DNA from: SURF-21 sp964529285
GTDB taxonomy: Bacteria; Actinomycetota; Geothermincolia; Geothermincolales; RBG-13-55-18
Assembly: GCA_964529285.1 (NCBI GenBank)
Contig: CAZGWK010000015.1
Location: 1 to 64,000, forward strand
Reading direction: 5' to 3'
Length of the DNA: 64,000 nucleotides
Shown here in pieces: positions 9,078 to 17,097 of this stretch. Every line of letters begins with the position of its first letter. Position 1 is the stretch's first letter. A program made the translations under genes and the position numbers. The notes under the pieces were generated by a model. It was not told the DNA's origin. It did not search any database and saw nothing but the letters and a program-made list of their open reading frames with translations.

Positions 9078-9379
9078 AACACGGCCTTTCTAATCGATCA
9101 TCCGTCGTCATACAAGTTTAGCAGAACTATGCGTAATGCAGGCATATCGAGGCATTTTGCCGGAAGCACGCACGAGAGCATCCCATACCCAGGCGTCACC
9201 GCGCAGGCAGAGGGCGGTCTCCGTAAATAACGACATCCGCCGGCGGGAGCGAACGCGGGGCTTAATCCCGGGAAGAGAGTTACCGAATCATTAAGAGGAG
9301 ACGCAAGCGTTGTCGGCTAAGAGCTGTCTATTTGACTTTGGGCGGTAACCCGCCGCTCTGGACGGAAGTGGAGTGCCGC
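9078..9379. other. 302-nt divergent intergenic region
   Basis: Separates lgt (minus) from the duplicated-domain gene (plus) and must hold both promoters. I see no convincing -35/-10 pair, repeat or RNA gene. Confidence 0.4.
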
Positions 9380-10279
9380 ATGGCCGTCGATGCGGGGACG
9401 AAACGCAGTTTCTTCACACAACAACTGCAGAAAAAACTGCAACAGGAGGGGATAGCGACTCCCTCCTTCATTCTCGACCTCCTGGATAGGCCGTTCTCGT
9501 CCTTCAGCGACGAGGATAAGCTTCTATACGAGAAGCAGGTCAAGGAGAAGGAACTCCTGGTTCTCTTCGCAAAGCTGCTCAAGAATATATACGAATCTTC
9601 TGGCGACTCCACCAAGCACAGCTGGAAAGGGATGTGCCACCTGCTCAAGGACTCTCCTATCAAGGTATGCGTCTCCTTCGTGCTCAACCAGGAGGAGCAG
9701 GAGGAGGACGCGGCGGGAGGGGATGCGATGGGGGCTGCCGCCAGTGAGGTGCGTGGTGCCGGTGCGAGAGGGGCACGTCCCGCCAGGCCGCGGGTGGTAC
9801 CCGGGGAAGAACAGGCCGGCCCGGCGCAAAGCGACGCATCCCGCAAGAGCTACTTCACCAAGAAACTGGAAAGAAAACTGCACGAGAGGGAGATCAAGGT
9901 ACCGGCCTCCATCATAGCCCTACTGGACAAACCCTTCGGCGATTTCACCGCGGAGGAACGGAGGCTCTACGAGAGTGAGTTCAAGGGGCGCCAGCTGACC
10001 ATCCTCTTCTCCGATATCCTTGACGAGCTCTACGACGAGACCGGCAGGGTCGCCAGCGGCTGGAACGCCATGTGCCGCTACCTGAAAGATACCCCCATGA
10101 AGCTCATCGCCACCTACGTCGTGCAGGAGGAAGAGCGCCTTGAGGAGGTGGCAAAGGTAGAGGAAAAAGGGCCGGCCGGACCGGATCCCGCGAAAGAGAA
10201 ATACAACGTCAAGCGCTACCAGCCCGTGCAGGAAGAAGCGAAGGATAAAGACCGCCACTCGCGCTTCCGCAGGAAATAA
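9380..10279 (+). CDS. Unrecognised soluble protein with two copies of a ~97-residue domain
   Basis: 299 residues; I do not recognise the family. Residues 9-105 and 156-252 are clear copies of one domain. Both begin with a Ser-Phe/Tyr-Phe-Thr helix (RSFFTQQLQKKL / KSYFTKKLERKL), continue through LLDRPF / LLDKPF, and end with MCHLLKDSPIK / MCRYLKDTPMK and a Gln/Glu-rich stretch. The linker (106-155) is Ala/Gly/Arg/Pro-rich and the tail is charged. There is no signal peptide or membrane segment, and the domains look all-helical. The ATG at 9380 has GGAG 7 nt upstream; a TTG at 9332 would add 16 residues. It stands alone, so function cannot be inferred. Confidence 0.75.
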   Translation: MAVDAGTKRSFFTQQLQKKLQQEGIATPSFILDLLDRPFSSFSDEDKLLYEKQVKEKELLVLFAKLLKNIYESSGDSTKHSWKGMCHLLKDSPIKVCVSFVLNQEEQEEDAAGGDAMGAAASEVRGAGARGARPARPRVVPGEEQAGPAQSDASRKSYFTKKLERKLHEREIKVPASIIALLDKPFGDFTAEERRLYESEFKGRQLTILFSDILDELYDETGRVASGWNAMCRYLKDTPMKLIATYVVQEEERLEEVAKVEEKGPAGPDPAKEKYNVKRYQPVQEEAKDKDRHSRFRRK

Positions 10280-10285
10280 AGGTGC

Positions 10286-10609
10286 TCATCCCTCGATCGC
10301 CTCCGACGTGGTCAACTCGTATTGGAAATAGGCCGCGACGATGAGCAAGACATAGGCGATATGCAGGAAGAGATCGGCGGGTTCGGTAGTGCTCATGATG
10401 CCGACCAGGCGGATGTGTGCCGTCAGCACGGTCTGGATTATGATACAGACCAGCGCGAATGACGTGTACAGGTAAGGCCTGCCTGCCTTCCCCTTTCCTA
10501 TGGTAATGGCCATGAAGGATACGATGCAGAGGGCCGCTATCTGCACTACGAGGGCGAATATGTCGGATATCTTTACCCCGAGGTCGCCTCCGCTCATCGC
10601 CATGGGCAC
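10286..10609 (-). CDS. Small membrane protein, three predicted segments
   Basis: 107 residues with three hydrophobic stretches (roughly 18-38, 48-70 and 80-97). No family recognised. It converges on the duplicated-domain gene with 6 nt between stop codons. The start is uncertain: GTG at 10609, ATG at 10603 and ATG at 10597 are in frame, and the only purine-rich site (AGGAG) is 13 nt before the GTG. The regular hydrophobic pattern supports a real gene, but no motif tells its role. Confidence 0.55.
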   Translation of the reverse strand: MPMAMSGGDLGVKISDIFALVVQIAALCIVSFMAITIGKGKAGRPYLYTSFALVCIIIQTVLTAHIRLVGIMSTTEPADLFLHIAYVLLIVAAYFQYELTTSEAIEG

Positions 10610-10796
10610 GATGAAAAAATCACTCCTGCTAGAAAGATGCGATTACTGCTGTCAATAAATACCCCGGAAAGCCGTCCGGGCTCAATGATGTATATCGGGT
10701 TCGGCGATCAGCACTTTACCGGAGCAAGCCGTTAAGAAACGCGGGATCCCAACCAGCCGGTTCTTCGCTCCGGCATGCCCGCGGCCGCCGGTGGCG

Positions 10797-10826
10797 TTGG
10801 CCATGGCGACGCATCCTCTTTATAAT
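10797..10826 (+). promoter_or_regulatory. Candidate promoter of the flavodoxin-ferredoxin gene
   Basis: TATAAT at 10821-10826 with TTGGCC at 10797-10802 (18-nt spacer). Transcription would start near 10833, leaving a leader of about 29 nt that contains the Shine-Dalgarno site. Confidence 0.5.
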
Positions 10827-10861
10827 CATTGCACGGAGGGGGATAAAAGGGAGGAGACGAG

Positions 10862-11680
10862 ATGAACCTGTTGATACTTTACGAGTCGTGCACGGGCAAC
10901 ACCGAGCTGGGGGTGGAGCTCATCCGGCGTACCCTGGAGAAAGAGGGGCACCGTTGCACCGTACAGCGTTACCGCGATACCGACGCGGACGAGCTGGAGG
11001 GGTACGACCTGTATGGCTTCGCCACCCCCATCCAGAGCTTCGCTCCGCTGACCACGGTTTACCGTTTCATCGGGGACATGCCTGAGCTGCAGCGACGCCC
11101 CGCGTTCATCTTCAGCACCGGCGCGGGCTGGCCTGGGGCCGCCCACCGCATGATGGCACGTGCGCTGCGCAAGAAGGGCATGGCGGTGCTGGGGGCACGG
11201 ATGATGGCCTGTCCCGACAACTGGCCTATCGGACGGACACTCGACCGCCACTTCTACGACCGCATCACTTTTCCGCGCAAGAGGTCCATGAGAAAGACGC
11301 AGTCCTTCGCGACGGAGATGGTCAACAAGGCTTACCGCCACCGCGACGGCATCAAGGTCAAGCAGGCTCCGCATATCCTCTGGCCCACCCCCTTTATGCC
11401 CCTGGGGTTACTCGCGCTAAAGGGGGTGCTGGCGCGTGCGTACGGTAAGAGAACGGTGGATGCCGAGGCCTGCACGCGCTGCGGCATCTGCGTGGAGACC
11501 TGTCCGGTGGGCGCAGTGCACCTCTCGGATCTCCCGCATTTCGACTCATCGTGCATTGGGTGCTGGGCCTGTTTCAACAACTGCCCCGAACGGGCCATCC
11601 TCTCCACCCTCTGTAAACCGGAGAGTTATTACGGCGGCATCGAGGACCCGGAGAGGCTTTTAAAAAAAGCAGGCCTGTAG
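10862..11680 (+). CDS. EFR1-type protein: flavodoxin domain fused to a 2[4Fe-4S] ferredoxin
   Basis: 272 residues. Residues 1-150 are flavodoxin-like, with the FMN phosphate loop YESCTGNTE at the N-terminus. Residues 195-250 carry two ferredoxin clusters, CTRCGICVETCP and CIGCWACFNNCP. This layout matches EFR1-family ferrodoxins of anaerobes, which probably shuttle electrons between FMN and Fe-S partners in the cytoplasm; the partners are unknown. The start follows GGGAGGAG. The convergent neighbour is an aldo/keto reductase that also ends in a ferredoxin domain, which could be a functional link. Confidence 0.88.
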   Translation: MNLLILYESCTGNTELGVELIRRTLEKEGHRCTVQRYRDTDADELEGYDLYGFATPIQSFAPLTTVYRFIGDMPELQRRPAFIFSTGAGWPGAAHRMMARALRKKGMAVLGARMMACPDNWPIGRTLDRHFYDRITFPRKRSMRKTQSFATEMVNKAYRHRDGIKVKQAPHILWPTPFMPLGLLALKGVLARAYGKRTVDAEACTRCGICVETCPVGAVHLSDLPHFDSSCIGCWACFNNCPERAILSTLCKPESYYGGIEDPERLLKKAGL

Positions 11681-11763
11681 CCGGGAGATCGCAACGGCCC
11701 GCTCTCGGTCGGCAGCCCCCGGCATCATCTCTCTGAGCGGGTCGACTTCCTCAACCGGGCCGG

Positions 11764-12921
11764 TCAGGGTACGGGCTTGCCTTCACCCAGAACGGCATGG
11801 ACTTTCGGCAGGAGTTTACTTATCTCGATGCCCTGCGGGCACTTATCCTCGCACTCCCCGCACGCGCTGCAGGCGCCGGCTCTTTGCGCCTCCGAGAGGA
11901 AACGGACATAGCGTAGACGCGGGGCCTGGAGGTCTTCATATATAAGGCCGTCGTTGTACAGTGCGAAATTCTCCGGGATATCAACGCCCTGGGGGCAAGG
12001 CATGCAATAGCCGCATTTCGTACAGGGAATTGTCGCCCTCTCCTCCAGCCTCTTGCGTACCTGTGCGATGAGGCGATGTTCGCCCTCGCCCAGCGGGCGT
12101 TCGTCCGCGGTGTCGGCTGCGAGGAGGTTCTCCTCGAGCTGCTGCATGCTGCTCATGCCGCTCAGCACCACCGCCACTTCCGGCTGGTCCCATATCCACT
12201 GCAGCGCCCACTCCGCGGGGGAGCGCCGTACCTCGTGAGCGTCGAAGATCTCCTTTACCTCCCGGGGCGGGAGCGCCAGTTTTCCTCCCAGCAGGGGCTC
12301 CATGGCCACCACCGTTATACCCCTGGATGCCGCGTATTCGAGTCCGCGCCTGCCGGCCTGGTATTCCGTATCCATGTAATTGTACTGGATCTGGCACATC
12401 TCCCATCCGTCGTAACCGTCTATTATCTCCTGGAATACCGCGTAAACGTCGTGGAAAGAAAACGCGATGCTGTTGATCCTGCCATCATCAACGGCCGCTT
12501 CGGCTCTTGCCAGCAGTCCCAGGTCCCTTATATCGTCCCACCCCTTCCTGTTCAAGCCGTGGAACAGGTAATAGTGGATGGGTCCGGCCTGCAGCCTCTC
12601 CAACTGTTCCTCGAGGAAGCGGTCGAAATCGTCCGGCTTCTCGATCATCCACACGGGGGACTTGGTGGCTATGCGCACTTTCTCCCGGTATCCCCCACTC
12701 AGGGCCCGCCCCAGCAGCACCTCGCTCCTTCCGTTGTGATAGGTGTAGGCGGTGTCCACGTAATTTGTGCCCCCGTCCACGCCACGACGGATCATCTCTA
12801 TGGCTTCGTCCTCTATTACGTTCTCGCTGTTGGGTACGGCATCCGTAGTCGGCAACCGCATGCATCCGAAACCCAGTATGGACGCCTGCCAGCCCGACTC
12901 TCCGAACTTGCGATAACGCAT
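11764..12921 (-). CDS. Aldo/keto reductase with C-terminal 4Fe-4S domain
   Basis: 385 residues. The N-terminal TIM barrel (about 1-270) has the aldo/keto-reductase pattern: FGCMRLP, catalytic Asp and Tyr in DTAYTYHNG, Lys in ATKSP and His in LFHGLN. The C-terminal 100 residues hold two Cys clusters, CTKCGYCMPCP and CSACGECEDKCP, typical of predicted Fe-S aldo/keto reductases of anaerobes. The substrate is unknown. The ATG at 12921 (MRYRKFGESG) matches the usual family start; the longer frame begins with a GTG at 12951 without a ribosome site. It is divergent from the MarR-type gene. Confidence 0.9.
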   Translation of the reverse strand: MRYRKFGESGWQASILGFGCMRLPTTDAVPNSENVIEDEAIEMIRRGVDGGTNYVDTAYTYHNGRSEVLLGRALSGGYREKVRIATKSPVWMIEKPDDFDRFLEEQLERLQAGPIHYYLFHGLNRKGWDDIRDLGLLARAEAAVDDGRINSIAFSFHDVYAVFQEIIDGYDGWEMCQIQYNYMDTEYQAGRRGLEYAASRGITVVAMEPLLGGKLALPPREVKEIFDAHEVRRSPAEWALQWIWDQPEVAVVLSGMSSMQQLEENLLAADTADERPLGEGEHRLIAQVRKRLEERATIPCTKCGYCMPCPQGVDIPENFALYNDGLIYEDLQAPRLRYVRFLSEAQRAGACSACGECEDKCPQGIEISKLLPKVHAVLGEGKPVP

Positions 12922-13086
12922 ATACTCCGCCACCTTCGATCGTTTGATCACTACAAGATCCGGTCGGCAGGGACGACCGGATACCCGGTTCCGACCTGCT
13001 CAAGATAACACGTATGCGGCATACCTTTGAAGCGATAGAAGGCCCGTAGCAACTAAAAGACCCGCTGCAATAGACCTGGAGGGGGC

Positions 13087-13115
13087 TTGACATTAATGTT
13101 TAGTAACTAAACAAT
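13087..13115 (+). promoter_or_regulatory. Promoter of the MarR-type gene
   Basis: TTGACA (13087-13092) and AACAAT (13110-13115) with a 17-nt spacer. Transcription would begin at about 13122, which is the ATG itself, so the mRNA may be leaderless. The palindromic operator fills the spacer. Confidence 0.55.
13098..13112. promoter_or_regulatory. Palindromic operator GTTTAGTAACTAAAC (site 1)
   Basis: A perfect 15-nt palindrome (7-nt arms around a central A) inside the MarR promoter. A near-identical site with a central T precedes the next gene (13620). Position and symmetry fit autorepression by the MarR-type protein; this is inference. Confidence 0.75.
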
Positions 13116-13121
13116 AGAGGT

Positions 13122-13598
13122 ATGACCAGTGAACTGGATGATTTCGAGAGACTGGTGGAGATACTGAACCAGATAACGGCCAAGATGGGTGCGATGCACG
13201 AACCGGCCTTTGATTTCGGAACGGGCGTTCCCCTGTACAGGTCCGAGATCCACACCATCAAATGTATCGGCGACAACCCCGGGATCAATATGAGCGAATT
13301 GGCTGAGGTCATGGGCGTTACCAAAGGAGCCGTATCGCAGACCATAAACAAGCTGGTGAACAAGGGCCTGGTAGTCAAGACAAGCGCGGACGACAACGCC
13401 CGTGAGATACTGCCCCAGCTCACGGAGCTCGGCCTCAAAGGTTACCAGGAGCACGAGCTGTACCACATGCAGATGTTCGATGCCGTCCATGAATATTACG
13501 GGGGGAGGTTCAGGCACGAGCTCAAGAGGTTCATACGCGTGATGGAAGACCTCAATCAGATACTGGACCGCTTCGAGGAGAAAGGACTGAAGAGATAG
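13122..13598 (+). CDS. MarR-family transcriptional regulator
   Basis: 158 residues: a winged-helix domain (about 30-105) flanked by the dimerisation helices usual for MarR. The recognition helix lies around NMSELAEVMGVTKGAVSQTINKL, and the wing follows at DDNAREI. Family members bind palindromes as dimers and are released by small ligands or oxidants. It is followed 56 nt later by a methyltransferase gene whose leader has a second copy of the operator, so the pair is probably its own regulon. The ligand is unknown. Confidence 0.92.
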   Translation: MTSELDDFERLVEILNQITAKMGAMHEPAFDFGTGVPLYRSEIHTIKCIGDNPGINMSELAEVMGVTKGAVSQTINKLVNKGLVVKTSADDNAREILPQLTELGLKGYQEHELYHMQMFDAVHEYYGGRFRHELKRFIRVMEDLNQILDRFEEKGLKR

Positions 13599-13619
13599 GG
13601 TCTTTTTTTTAGGGTAATG

Positions 13620-13634
13620 GTTTAGTTACTAAAC
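13620..13634. promoter_or_regulatory. Palindromic operator GTTTAGTTACTAAAC (site 2)
   Basis: The same 7-nt arms as site 1 with a central T. It lies 20 nt before the methyltransferase ATG, between the MarR stop codon and the GGGAGG ribosome site. Confidence 0.72.
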
Positions 13635-13654
13635 TAGGAACGGGAGGTATAAAG

Positions 13655-14281
13655 ATGGAGAACGAGAGGCTTCAGCAACTGCCGGCGCTGGAAAACGGAT
13701 CGACTCTGGAGAGGCGGCGCGTCTGCCCTCCGCAGCACATACGCGTCATGGACAACTTCTTGCGCACCCTGGTTCACAGGCCGCAGAAGTTGTTCGGACC
13801 CCATGTGGAGCCCGGCATGACGGTTCTGGACGCAGGGTGCGGCGGCGGTTTCGCCTCCATGGGACTGGCGAGGTTGGTAGGTAAGAGCGGCCGGGTGATA
13901 GCCGCGGATCTCCAACTGGAGATGCTGGCCATGGTCAAGAAGCGTGCGGAAGAGGAAGGCCTGAGCGAACGCGTGATCATACACCGCTGCAACGCCTACG
14001 AGGTCGGAATACGTGATGAACTGGATTTCGCAGTGGCTTTCTGGATGGTCCACGAGGTGCCGGATGCGCGGGCTTTTTTGGGCGAGATATTCTCTCTGCT
14101 CAGGCCCGGCGGAAGCTTTCTCATCGCCGAACCCCGCTTCCACGTTTTGCGGGGTGGTTTCGAGTCCCTGATCGAGATGGCACAGGATGCAGGATTTACA
14201 GTTACCGGCAGGCCGCGCGTGCGCCTGAGCAAGGCCGTCTTGCTGGTAAGGCCAGGCCCTCAAACGCCTTGCCTTAATTGA
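13655..14281 (+). CDS. Class I SAM-dependent methyltransferase
   Basis: 208 residues. SAM-binding motif I is VLDAGCGGGFAS (about 57-68), with an acidic residue at the end of the next strand (AADLQ) and the FWMVHEV region corresponding to motif post-II/IV. It resembles small Methyltransf_25/31-type enzymes whose substrates cannot be read from sequence. The ATG follows GGGAGGTATAAAG. Its own operator and the upstream MarR gene suggest a stress- or xenobiotic-inducible two-gene unit. Confidence 0.88.
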   Translation: MENERLQQLPALENGSTLERRRVCPPQHIRVMDNFLRTLVHRPQKLFGPHVEPGMTVLDAGCGGGFASMGLARLVGKSGRVIAADLQLEMLAMVKKRAEEEGLSERVIIHRCNAYEVGIRDELDFAVAFWMVHEVPDARAFLGEIFSLLRPGGSFLIAEPRFHVLRGGFESLIEMAQDAGFTVTGRPRVRLSKAVLLVRPGPQTPCLN

Positions 14282-14326
14282 ACTGGAGATCACTGACTGC
14301 ATTTTCATGTGGATGCGAATAGAAAA

Positions 14327-14402
14327 TGGAGCCGACGAGCGGACTCGAACCGCTGACCTGCTCATTACGAGTGAGCTGCTCTACCTGCTGAGCTACGTCG
14401 GC
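14327..14402 (-). tRNA. tRNA-Thr (anticodon CGT)
   Basis: A 76-nt cloverleaf including an encoded CCA. Acceptor arms GCCGACG/CGTCGGC; anticodon stem GCTCA/TGAGC with loop CTCGTAA, giving anticodon CGT (codon ACG, Thr); T arm AGCGG-TTCGAGT-CCGCT. Discriminator base is T. It stands alone between the methyltransferase and porB. Confidence 0.96.
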
Positions 14403-14421
14403 ATCCTTTAGACAATATCGC

Positions 14422-14427
14422 ATTATA
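14422..14427 (-). promoter_or_regulatory. -10 box of the tRNA-Thr gene
   Basis: TATAAT on the minus strand, 19 nt before the mature 5' end, so transcription would start about 13 nt upstream. The -35 is weak. Confidence 0.4.
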
Positions 14428-14447
14428 GCGTCAAACTATCAACGGGG

Positions 14448-14500
14448 CCTGGGGTCAGCCCTCCATTTTCAACACACGGGGTCAGGCCTCAACATCCACA
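14448..14500. repeat. Two GGGGTCAG-headed direct repeats
   Basis: GGGGTCAG occurs twice about 32 nt apart. The second is followed by GCCTCAACAT, which matches the arm of repeat family 1 (AGGCCTCAACATTC on the opposite strand of the copies at 24894/25044). It may be an eroded relative. Confidence 0.35.
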
Positions 14501-14588
14501 CGACCACCCGCGGAGTGAACAGATGCGATATCTTGGCGGATTTTCGCTATCTGCTAAGTACATCGGAGTCTTGCGGCCAGGGTCGCCC

Positions 14589-15551
14589 CTAGCGGGGTTG
14601 GGCAAGCTCGATGTCCATGATGTGTTCCTTCATCTTGTGGGTGAACTGCAGGGTCTCGAAGATATGGTCGATGCGTCGCTGGATCTCCCCTATCCTCTCC
14701 TCGTCCTTCTCCGGATAGAAAAGGTGGCGGAACCTGCCTTGAGCCTGAAGGTATTCCTCCACCGGCACGCGCCTGGACTGGCCCTGGATAATGCGCTGCG
14801 TCCCAGCGGTATACGAGGTCTTGCCCTCCTCGTGCTCGTAGAGTATCCACATCCCGCTCTGCACGCCCAACCGGGCCACCTTTATGGTATGGCTTGAGGG
14901 GAATTTCCAGCCCGGCGGACAGGGCGCCTGTATCTCGATGTAGCGGGTACCCTTTATCTCTTTGGCCCTTGCGAACTTGCGATACATATCCGTGGGATAG
15001 GCAAGGGAAGCCGTGGCCACGTAGGGCACGCCATGGGCCACCATGATCTGGGCGATGTCCTTTCGCCATTCCCCCTTACCTTTGGTGGTGTTGGTAGTCC
15101 ATGCCGCATAGGGGGTGGCGCCGCTGCGCTGCGTTCCGGTGTTCGAGTATGCCTCGTTGTTGTAGCAGACGTAAATAAAATCGGTGTTGCGCTCGGCGGC
15201 CCCGGAGAGGGCCTGGATGCCGATGTCATACGTACCGCCATCGCCTGCCCATGCCAGAACGGTCGGCTTCTCTTCGAAGTCGCCCCGGGCAACCAGCCTG
15301 TCAGCCGCGGCCGTGATCCCGGAAGCGACGGCTCCCCCGCTAGCGAAGGCCATGTTGATGGTTGGGATATCCAGTGCGGAGAGGGGGAAGGGGCTCTGGA
15401 ACACCGAGGTGCAGGACGCGATAACGGCGAGGATGGTGTTGCGGCCAAGTGCTTTGAACGCCACGCGCAGCGCCGCGCTTCCCGGGCAGCCCTGGCATGC
15501 GGCGCTTCCCTGCAGGAAGACCTCGTCTTCGGGAAAGTCACGCAGCCTCAC
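14589..15551 (-). CDS. porB: 2-oxoacid:ferredoxin oxidoreductase, beta (ThDP) subunit
   Basis: 320 residues. Beta subunit of a four-subunit pyruvate/2-oxoacid:ferredoxin oxidoreductase making acyl-CoA, CO2 and reduced ferredoxin. The ThDP motif starts at AGDGGTYDIG and closes at YNNEAYSNTG. The Cys set for the proximal 4Fe-4S cluster is present (CQGCPG, ASCTSV, APCPPGW). The GTG at 15551 overlaps the porA stop as GTGA and has GGGAGGGAG before it; the ATG-like codon at 15632 lies inside porA and is rejected. Last gene of porGDAB. Pyruvate is the likeliest substrate; 2-oxoisovalerate is possible. Confidence 0.92.
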   Translation of the reverse strand: MRLRDFPEDEVFLQGSAACQGCPGSAALRVAFKALGRNTILAVIASCTSVFQSPFPLSALDIPTINMAFASGGAVASGITAAADRLVARGDFEEKPTVLAWAGDGGTYDIGIQALSGAAERNTDFIYVCYNNEAYSNTGTQRSGATPYAAWTTNTTKGKGEWRKDIAQIMVAHGVPYVATASLAYPTDMYRKFARAKEIKGTRYIEIQAPCPPGWKFPSSHTIKVARLGVQSGMWILYEHEEGKTSYTAGTQRIIQGQSRRVPVEEYLQAQGRFRHLFYPEKDEERIGEIQRRIDHIFETLQFTHKMKEHIMDIELAQPR

Positions 15552-16768
15552 AGCACTCCCTCCCTTTTCCAGTATTCCTCGAGGCCCTTCTTGCTTATGC
15601 GGTGATGCTCGTTCAAGCGCACGCTGGGCCACCTGCTCTTCGCCTCGAGCTTCCCCTGTAGAGCGGCTATGGTGTTTTCCACCACCAGCTCATAGGTGAC
15701 GTCCCTACCGCCAAGACCGGTAATTATGTTATACACGACCGCTTCTCCCAGCCCGTAAATAGTGGCCTTTATCTCCGAATACAGGGCACCCTCCAGCCCG
15801 AAGGAGACTCCCCTGTCCAGCACCATGACCGCCCGCAAGGAAGGCAGCATCTCCCTTATCTCCTGGATGGGGAAAGGACGGTAGGAGCGTATGCGCACCA
15901 GGCCGCACTTATGCCCGAGTTCACGCAACCTTTCCACCGCCACCTTGCATTCAGATGCCATGCTGCCCATGGCCACCAGGGCGCAGTCGGCATCGTCCAT
16001 GCGGTAGGTCTCAACCATGCCGCCGTGATACCCTCCGACGACGTCACGGTATTCGTCGGCGGCCTGCTCGATCACTTTGCGCGCGTTGTCCAGGCCCTGG
16101 AACATGGAATAGCGCACTTCCTCGTAATCGTCCGGGTAGATCACCGAGCCGTGGGTGAGCGGATAATCCAGGTCCAGCTTCCACAGGCTGCGGAAGGGCG
16201 GCAGGAATCTGTCCACCTTGTCCTGGTCCGGGATCTCTACCTGCATGTAGTTGTGGCTGATGAAGATGGCATCGTAGCAGACCATCACCGGCAGGATGAC
16301 CTTGAGGTCCTCGGAGATGCGGTATGCCTGGATCACCGTATCCAGCACCTCCTGGTGAGAAGCGCAGTAGAGCTGCACCCACCCCGTGTCCCGCGCCGCC
16401 ATGGTGTCCTGGTGATCGCACCAGATATTCCAGCCCGGCCCCATCGCACGGTTGACGTTGACCATCACCATGGGAAGCCGGATACCCGCGGCCCAGTGCA
16501 GCAGTTCGTGCATGTAGGCGAGGCCGTGGGCCGCGGTGGCCGAGAAGGAACGTATCCCCATGGCCGCCGAACCGATCATGGCGGCCATGGCGCTGTGCTC
16601 GCTCTCCACCGGTATATACTCGCAGTCCATCTCCCCCTCGTCTATAAAGCGGGATATCTCCTCGATGACCTGAGTCTGGGGGGTTATGGGATAGGCGGAT
16701 ACCACCTCGACGCGCGACAGGCGCGCGCCCCAGGCCGCTATATGGTTTCCGGTGTCAACCAGTCTCAT
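15548..16768 (-). CDS. porA: 2-oxoacid:ferredoxin oxidoreductase, alpha subunit
   Basis: 406 residues, normal for PorA. The N-terminal pyrimidine-binding domain begins with AYPITPQTQVIEE and contains the conserved ESEHSAMAAMIG. The second domain carries ALVAMGSMASECK and the SYRPFP motif typical of the CoA-contacting domain. It overlaps porD upstream by 14 nt and porB downstream by 4 nt, so all subunits are translationally coupled. The ATG is preceded by GAGG at 6 nt. Confidence 0.93.
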   Translation of the reverse strand: MRLVDTGNHIAAWGARLSRVEVVSAYPITPQTQVIEEISRFIDEGEMDCEYIPVESEHSAMAAMIGSAAMGIRSFSATAAHGLAYMHELLHWAAGIRLPMVMVNVNRAMGPGWNIWCDHQDTMAARDTGWVQLYCASHQEVLDTVIQAYRISEDLKVILPVMVCYDAIFISHNYMQVEIPDQDKVDRFLPPFRSLWKLDLDYPLTHGSVIYPDDYEEVRYSMFQGLDNARKVIEQAADEYRDVVGGYHGGMVETYRMDDADCALVAMGSMASECKVAVERLRELGHKCGLVRIRSYRPFPIQEIREMLPSLRAVMVLDRGVSFGLEGALYSEIKATIYGLGEAVVYNIITGLGGRDVTYELVVENTIAALQGKLEAKSRWPSVRLNEHHRISKKGLEEYWKREGVL

Positions 16769-17054
16769 CTTTTTCCTCTTTTACCATGACGATGGCTTTT
16801 CTCGGGCATTCCTCGGCGCAGATGCCGCAGCCCTTGCAGTAATCGTAATTGATCACTATATCTTTGCTTATGCATGCTTCCGGACAGTAAATCCAGCAGA
16901 GCAGGCATTTGTTGCATTTCTCCTCGTCGAGGACGGGCATGAATATCCTCCAACTCCCCGTCATGCCAACGCTTCCCTCGCGGGGCACGGAGAGGGTGGT
17001 TACAAACCCTATCTCCTCTTCTTCTGTTTCCTCTTTCTTTTTGCGTTTAGGCAT
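16755..17054 (-). CDS. porD: 2-oxoacid:ferredoxin oxidoreductase, delta (ferredoxin) subunit
   Basis: 99 residues with two 4Fe-4S motifs in the C-terminal half, CNKCLLCWIYCPEAC and CKGCGICAEECP, which pass electrons from the catalytic core to external ferredoxin. The N-terminus is highly charged (Lys/Glu-rich). It lies between porG (43-nt gap) and porA (14-nt overlap) in the usual G-D-A-B order. Confidence 0.93.
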   Translation of the reverse strand: MPKRKKKEETEEEEIGFVTTLSVPREGSVGMTGSWRIFMPVLDEEKCNKCLLCWIYCPEACISKDIVINYDYCKGCGICAEECPRKAIVMVKEEKDETG

Positions 17055-17097
17055 ATCTGGCCTTTCTGGACCGGCCTGGGCGCCTGCCGCGGCCGCA

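Noticed and set aside
13599..13619. T-run after the MarR gene as a terminator
   Set aside because: No stable hairpin precedes it, and the next gene probably shares the transcript.
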